9,174 bases of DNA from CAYPHJ01 sp964410485 (GTDB lineage Bacteria > Desulfobacterota > Binatia > UBA9968). Position 1 is the first letter of the stretch. The number at the start of each line of letters is the position of its first letter. Under the pieces are notes generated by a model. It saw only the letters and a program-made list of their open reading frames with translations. It made no database searches and had not been told where the DNA came from. Of the stretch, positions 5,316 through 9,174 are shown in pieces. The DNA lies in the NCBI GenBank assembly GCA_964410485.1, contig CAYPHJ010000144.1, positions 1 through 9,174 of the forward strand, given 5' to 3'. The position numbers and the translations under genes are program-made.

Positions 5316-7001
5316 ATGGCTACCAAGCAAAGCGACGCGCACTTCTTAGTAGTGGATCTGGCTGAAGCGGCGAAGATCATCCAGGGCCTGGCCGCCCGCT
5401 CCGGCGGCGACCTAGACGCGCGAAATCTATCAACAGAGGGAGTCTGGAGTTTACGTCAGGCCGAGGCTCCTAAACTCGATGCGAGATACCGGACCCTGGT
5501 CGAGCAAATTCCGGCGGTCATATTCATGGCCGACCTGGACAAGGCGATCGGAGAAGCTTATGTCAGCCCGCACATCGAGGCCGTGCTCGGTTTTTCCCGA
5601 CAGGAGTGGCTCGACGATCCGGTGCGTTGGTATCACCAGATCCATCCGGAGGATAAGGACAGGTGGAGCTTCGAAGCAGCGCAAATGCTGGTGAGCGGCG
5701 AGCCGCTAAAGTCCACTTATCGCGTCCTTGCCCGCGACGGACACGTCGTTTGGCTTCAGTGCGAGGCCAAAATGGTACGCGATGAGAGCGGTCGTCCCTG
5801 GTTCATTCACGGTCTTGCCGTCGATGTTTCGGATCTCAAGGAGTCGGAACAGCGGCTGGCTCTCGCAAATCTGCAGATGAAACGCCAGATGGAAGAGCGC
5901 GAGGAGGCGGAAAAAAGACTGCGCGAGAGCGAAGAACGTTTTCGCCTGCTGGTGGATGGCGTGCGGGACTACGCGATTTTTACGCTCGATCGGAACGGCT
6001 ACGTGGTGAGCTGGAACAGCGGCGCGGAGCGCATCACGGGCTATACAGCGGATGAAATTATGGGCGAACACATCGCCAAGTTTTATACAGCCGAGGATGT
6101 CGCGAAAGGACTGCCGCACGAAGCGTTAAGAATTGCGGAAATGCACGAGCGATACGAATCGGATGACTGGCGCATGCGCAAGGGAGGTGCGAAGTTCTGG
6201 GCAAATGTAGTCATCACGTCTCTGCGCGATGACTCGGGCCGACTCCACGGGTTTTCCAAGGTCACGCGAGACATCACCGAAAGAAAATCACTGGAGGAGA
6301 AACTCCACGAAAGCGAGCGACTGGCCGCCATGGGGACGACAGCGGCTGTATTTGCTCACGAGATCGGCAATCCCTTGAATGCGCTGTCGACGACGCTGCA
6401 GCTGTTGAAACGTCAAATGAGCAAACCCGATGAGAATAACAATGCCTTTGTCAATTCAGCGCTCGACGGGCTGTTACATGAGCTTGACCATCTGGGTTCG
6501 CTGCTCAATGACTTTCGCTCACTGGCCAGGCCGCAGAGGCTGGAGTTACGGCTCGTTCAGCTGCCGCAGATTGTCGGCGAAGCGTTCGCGGCTCAAGCGG
6601 CCGATTGTGCTGAACGTGGAATCGTCCTCAACCACAGTTTTCCGGTTGACTTTCCGGCAATCGCAGCCGATGGGCGCAGGCTCAAACAGGCGTTGTTTAA
6701 TCTCTGTAAAAACGCCATTGAGGCCATGACTGACGGCGGAAAACTCACCGTGCGCGGCTACCAGAATGGGGCCACGGTGTGCGTGGACGTCGAGGACAGC
6801 GGTAGCGGTATTCCTGAAGACTTTGATCTCTTCGAATTGTTCAAGACAACGAAGCCCCACGGTACGGGTCTGGGGTTGGCTATCGTTCGGCAGATCGTTG
6901 CAGCGCACCGTGGAACGATTTCCTACCGGACCGAACGCGGCAAGGGAACGACGTTCACGATTTCACTGCCGTTGGACCCGCCCGTGCCCAGCGGCGCTTA
7001 A
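5316..7001 (+). CDS. Soluble sensor histidine kinase with two PAS domains
   Basis: A complete 561-aa kinase lying between the two hydrogenase subunits, 23 bp after the small-subunit stop. Domains in order: an unassigned N-terminus (1-55), PAS 1 (about 57-175, with SPHIEAVLGFSRQEW and IHPEDKDRW), a coiled-coil linker (about 175-210, rich in Glu/Arg), PAS 2 (about 207-323, with SWNSGAERITGYTADEIMG and FSKVTRDITERK), a dimerisation helix with the H-box FAHEIGNPLNAL (phospho-acceptor His348), and a HATPase_c domain with N-box NLCKNAIEAM (N466), G1 box DSGSGIP (494-500), F box and G2 box GTGLGLAIV (516-524). All catalytic boxes are intact. No membrane segment or signal peptide is seen, so it senses something inside the cell, perhaps redox state, oxygen or the hydrogenase itself; PAS 1 and 2 show no cofactor residue I can assign. 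No response regulator is in the window. The start has no ribosome site, which suggests coupling to translation of the upstream gene. Confidence 0.92.
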   Translation: MATKQSDAHFLVVDLAEAAKIIQGLAARSGGDLDARNLSTEGVWSLRQAEAPKLDARYRTLVEQIPAVIFMADLDKAIGEAYVSPHIEAVLGFSRQEWLDDPVRWYHQIHPEDKDRWSFEAAQMLVSGEPLKSTYRVLARDGHVVWLQCEAKMVRDESGRPWFIHGLAVDVSDLKESEQRLALANLQMKRQMEEREEAEKRLRESEERFRLLVDGVRDYAIFTLDRNGYVVSWNSGAERITGYTADEIMGEHIAKFYTAEDVAKGLPHEALRIAEMHERYESDDWRMRKGGAKFWANVVITSLRDDSGRLHGFSKVTRDITERKSLEEKLHESERLAAMGTTAAVFAHEIGNPLNALSTTLQLLKRQMSKPDENNNAFVNSALDGLLHELDHLGSLLNDFRSLARPQRLELRLVQLPQIVGEAFAAQAADCAERGIVLNHSFPVDFPAIAADGRRLKQALFNLCKNAIEAMTDGGKLTVRGYQNGATVCVDVEDSGSGIPEDFDLFELFKTTKPHGTGLGLAIVRQIVAAHRGTISYRTERGKGTTFTISLPLDPPVPSGA

Positions 7002-7012
7002 AGAATGTTCAG

Positions 7013-7069
7013 GGTTCCAGGTTCAAAGGTTCAAGGGTTTCTGATCTTGAACGTTTGAACTTTTGAACC
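7013..7069. repeat. Inverted array of 7-8-bp GGTTCAA-type repeats
   Basis: Three units GGTTCCA, GGTTCAAA and GGTTCAA (7013-7034) face three inverted units ending in TTGAAC, TTTGAAC and TTTTGAACC (7047-7069). RNA from it would fold into one long imperfect hairpin just after the kinase stop. There is no T tract behind it, so termination is doubtful; stabilising the 3' end of the kinase transcript is another possibility. Confidence 0.7.
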
Positions 7070-7188
7070 ACTGCTGTCCAAAATAAGTACAAGTACCGTT
7101 GATGAACATTGATTTATCTATCATGTTTTGAAGTTTTTGGGATTTTAGAATCGAGGTCTTCGTAGAGTTTTGGTTCTGACCGCAAAGA

Positions 7189-7259
7189 AAATCCCCCTTA
7201 ATCCCCCTTTTCAACGGGGGAAATTGCCGGTAGATCACGGTTTCCCCTCTTTGAAAAAG
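7189..7259. repeat. C/G-rich palindromic intergenic repeat upstream of the large subunit
   Basis: It starts with a direct double motif AATCCCCCTTAATCCCCCTTTT (7190-7211; given as one motif in two halves, AATCCCCCTT twice). The right part folds back: CTTTTCAA (7207-7214) with TTGAAAAAG (7251-7259), GGGGAAA (7217-7223) with TTTCCCC (7241-7247), and CCG with CGG at the tip. It resembles the palindrome at 3660-3729 in its AATCCCC edges and CCCCCTTT core, so both may belong to one mobile-repeat family. Confidence 0.6.
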
Positions 7260-7352
7260 CATGCCCTGAGCGTGGTCGGGAGGGGCCAGGGGAGATTTTG
7301 GACAAGAGTGCTTTTGAACATTGAACGGAATGTGCTGTGCGACGAGCGCAAA

Positions 7353-7360
7353 GGGGGAGG
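7353..7360 (+). promoter_or_regulatory. Ribosome binding site of the hydrogenase large subunit
   Basis: GGGGGAGG, 4 bases before the ATG at 7365. It selects this start and excludes the upstream repeat-derived extension of the same open frame. Confidence 0.6.
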
Positions 7361-7364
7361 TTTG

Positions 7365-9124
7365 ATGGGTGAGGGTGGTGATATTGTGGAGATGGCGTGG
7401 GATCCCATTACCCGGGTCATTGGGAGTCTGGGCATCTACACGAAAATCGATTTCGGACGGCGTGCAGTGACGGAGTGTCACAGCACGTCTTCGATCTTTC
7501 GCGGCTACAGCATCTTTATGAAAGGCAAAGACCCGCGCGACGCCCATTTCATCACCAGCCGTATTTGCGGGATTTGCGGCGATAACCACGCGACATGTTC
7601 CGTTTACGCGCAGAACATGGCGTACGGGGTCAAACCGCCTGCGCTCGCGGAATGGATCATCAATCTGGGTGAAGCCGCGGAGTTCATGTTCGATCACAAT
7701 ATTTTTCAGGACAACCTGGTCGGGGTGGACTTTTGCGAAAACATGGTGCGCGAGACAAACCCCGATGTCTGGCTCAAAGCGGAAAAGACCGAAGCGCCCC
7801 ACGCCAAAGAACATGGCTTCAGAACCATCGCCGATATCATGCGGTCTCTCACTCCGTTTGAAGGAACGTTTTATCGCGAGGCGCTGCAGATGAGCAGGGT
7901 TGCGCGGGAGATGTTTTGTTTGATGGAAGGCCGCCACGTGCATCCATCGACCCTATACGCGGGCGGCGTTGGCACGGTAGCGAGCAATCAGCTCTTTACA
8001 GAGTACATGAGCCGCCTGCTGCGATACGTGGAATTCGTGAAACGGGTAGTGCCGCTGCACGATGACCTTTTTGATTTCTATTACCAGGCGCTGCCGGGTT
8101 ACGAGAAAGTAGGCGAGCGGCGCGTGCTTCTGGGTAGCTGGGGCGGCTTTCAACATCCGGAACACTGCAATTTCGAATACCGGGATATGAGCCAATGGGG
8201 AAGAAAGATGTTTATCACCCCCGGTGTCGTGGTCGCGACGGGAAGCTCATCACCACAGATCTCATGCAAATACATCTTGGAATCAGGGTTTTTCTGGGGA
8301 GTTCCTACTACGAGGATTGGCAGGACAAGGAGCAGTTCGTCACGGAGGACTCGCTGGGCAATCCGATCGACAGGCGCCACCCCTGGAATCAACACACGGT
8401 TCCGCGGCCCCAGAAGCGAGCTTTCGATTCCAAGTACAGCTGGATCATGTCGCCGCGTTGGTTCGACGGTAAAGACCATTTAGCGCTGGATACGGGAGGG
8501 GGGCCGCTGGCGCGGTTGTGGGTGACCGCACTGGCGGGTCTGGTTGACACGAACTACACGAGGGCAACCGGCCACAGCGTCATCATCAATTTGCCTAAAA
8601 CGACAAACAGGGCTGAGACTATCTTCGAATGGAAAATTCCCAAGCATTGCAACACACTCGAGCGTAATCGGGCGCGCAGCTATTTCCAGGCCTATGCCGC
8701 TGCTTGTGCGCTTCACTTTTTAGAGCAGGCTTTCCGGGAAGTTCGTGCGGGTAATCAAAAGACCTGGGAACCGTTCACGGTTCCCAGCGACGCAATCAGT
8801 TGCGGGTTTACGGAGGCGGTGCGCGGCGGACTCTCCCATCACATGGTGATCCGTGACGGCAAGATCGCCAACTATCACCCGTATCCTCCGACAACATGGA
8901 ATGCCAGTTCACGAGACTTTAACGGCACGCCGGGACCCTTCGAAGACGCGATTCAAAATACGCCGATCTTCGAAGAAAACGGCAGGGAGAAGTTCAAAGG
9001 AATCGATATCATGCGCACGGTGCGCAGCTTCGACCCCTGTTTGCCCTGCGGCGTGCACATGTACCTCGGTGATGGCAAGCTCGTTGAAAAGCGCCATTCA
9101 CCGATGTTCCCGAACGTCACGTAA
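7365..9124 (+). CDS. hhyL: Group 1h [NiFe] hydrogenase large (catalytic) subunit, frameshifted in this sequence
   Basis: Catalytic subunit that splits H2 at a Ni-Fe centre. Two frames join to about 585 residues. The frame from 7365 stays good through TPGVVV (to 8234); then GC at 8235-8236 looks like a 2-base insertion, because without it the text reads VVVDGKLITTDL as in relatives. A 1-base loss would also restore it. Unrepaired, the first frame stops at 8483. Nickel ligands: the L1 motif RICGICGDNH (C68, C71) and the L2 motif DPCLPCGVH (C558, C561). The 21 residues after His564 are the peptide that a maturation endopeptidase removes. Group 1h hallmarks include WDPITRVIGSLGIYTKIDF near the start, STSSIFRGYSIFMKGKDPRDAHF, GRHVHPSTLYAGGVGTV and LGIRVFLGSSYYEDW. 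At the place of the RIEGHL motif of other groups it reads RVIGSL, so the usual proton-gate Glu is absent; I believe this is normal for 1h. The partner is the small subunit upstream, separated from it by the kinase. Confidence 0.9.
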
Positions 9125-9147
9125 CGCGCAAAGTTTTGAATGTGGAA

Positions 9148-9174
9148 GGTTCGACGTTCGAGGTTCGATGTTCG
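9148..9174. repeat. 7-bp tandem repeat, partial at window end
   Basis: GGTTCGA, CGTTCGA, GGTTCGA and TGTTCG follow each other without a gap; the array continues off the window. The unit resembles the GGTTCAA units at 7013-7069 and lies in the same position, just after a gene end. Confidence 0.75.

Larger units (their letters stand above)
7002..7364. other. Spacer between the kinase and the hydrogenase large subunit
   Basis: A long gap for what is otherwise one locus. It holds a hairpin of short tandem repeats and a C/G-rich palindromic repeat (listed separately). The piece 7080-7180 is AT-rich and could hold a separate promoter for the large subunit, but no clear -35/-10 pair is seen. The open frame from 7170 that runs into the large subunit only translates the repeat, so it is not counted as coding. 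Confidence 0.55.

Noticed and set aside
7170..7364. 65-residue N-terminal extension of the large subunit
   Set aside because: It translates the palindromic repeat, and a good ribosome site lies before the ATG at 7365, where homology to the family begins.
7023..7943. 306-aa open frame on the minus strand
   Set aside because: It is antisense to the start of the hydrogenase large subunit and to the repeat-rich spacer; the plus strand carries the conserved protein and its motifs.

Overview
The window looks like a chromosomal piece from an uncultured, probably soil or subsurface, bacterium of moderate GC content. The evidence is a substrate-binding protein of the TAXI type, a phytoene-dehydrogenase-like oxidoreductase, a high-affinity group 1h [NiFe] hydrogenase, and spacers full of short tandem repeats and C/G-rich palindromes. 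This mix is common in metagenome-derived lineages such as Desulfobacterota/Binatia-like, Methylomirabilota/Rokubacteria-like or Tectomicrobia-like bacteria. No rRNA or marker gene is present, so the taxonomic suggestion is weak.

Left part (1-2676): a TAXI-family solute-binding-like protein on + converges with a complete FAD-dependent oxidoreductase of the CrtI/PYROXD2 type on -. Middle (2677-4182): a gene-poor stretch holds a decayed DsbA-family gene with a strong ribosome site, an intact signal-peptide start, frameshifts, a lost catalytic core and a nonsense codon. It also holds an 8-bp tandem array, a palindromic repeat, and a small conserved hypothetical gene on - that diverges from the hydrogenase.

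Right part (4246-9124): a hydrogenase locus in the order small subunit, soluble double-PAS histidine kinase, large subunit. Both subunits carry every metal-ligand motif expected for the group 1h (former group 5, 'actinobacterial-type') uptake enzyme. This includes the Cys-x-x-Asp motif that replaces Cys-x-x-Cys at the proximal cluster. The enzyme would oxidise trace H2 in air and feed electrons to respiration. Both subunit genes are frameshifted as given: a -1 and a +1 in the small subunit and a 2-base insertion (or -1) in the large subunit. The kinase between them is intact. No hyp maturation genes, endopeptidase or response regulator lie in the window; they would have to be elsewhere.

I did not find a clearly new system. 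The points most worth checking are the kinase placed between the two hydrogenase subunits, the clustering of frame lesions in the hydrogenase and DsbA genes while three long neighbouring genes are intact, and the recurring short-repeat arrays in the spacers.
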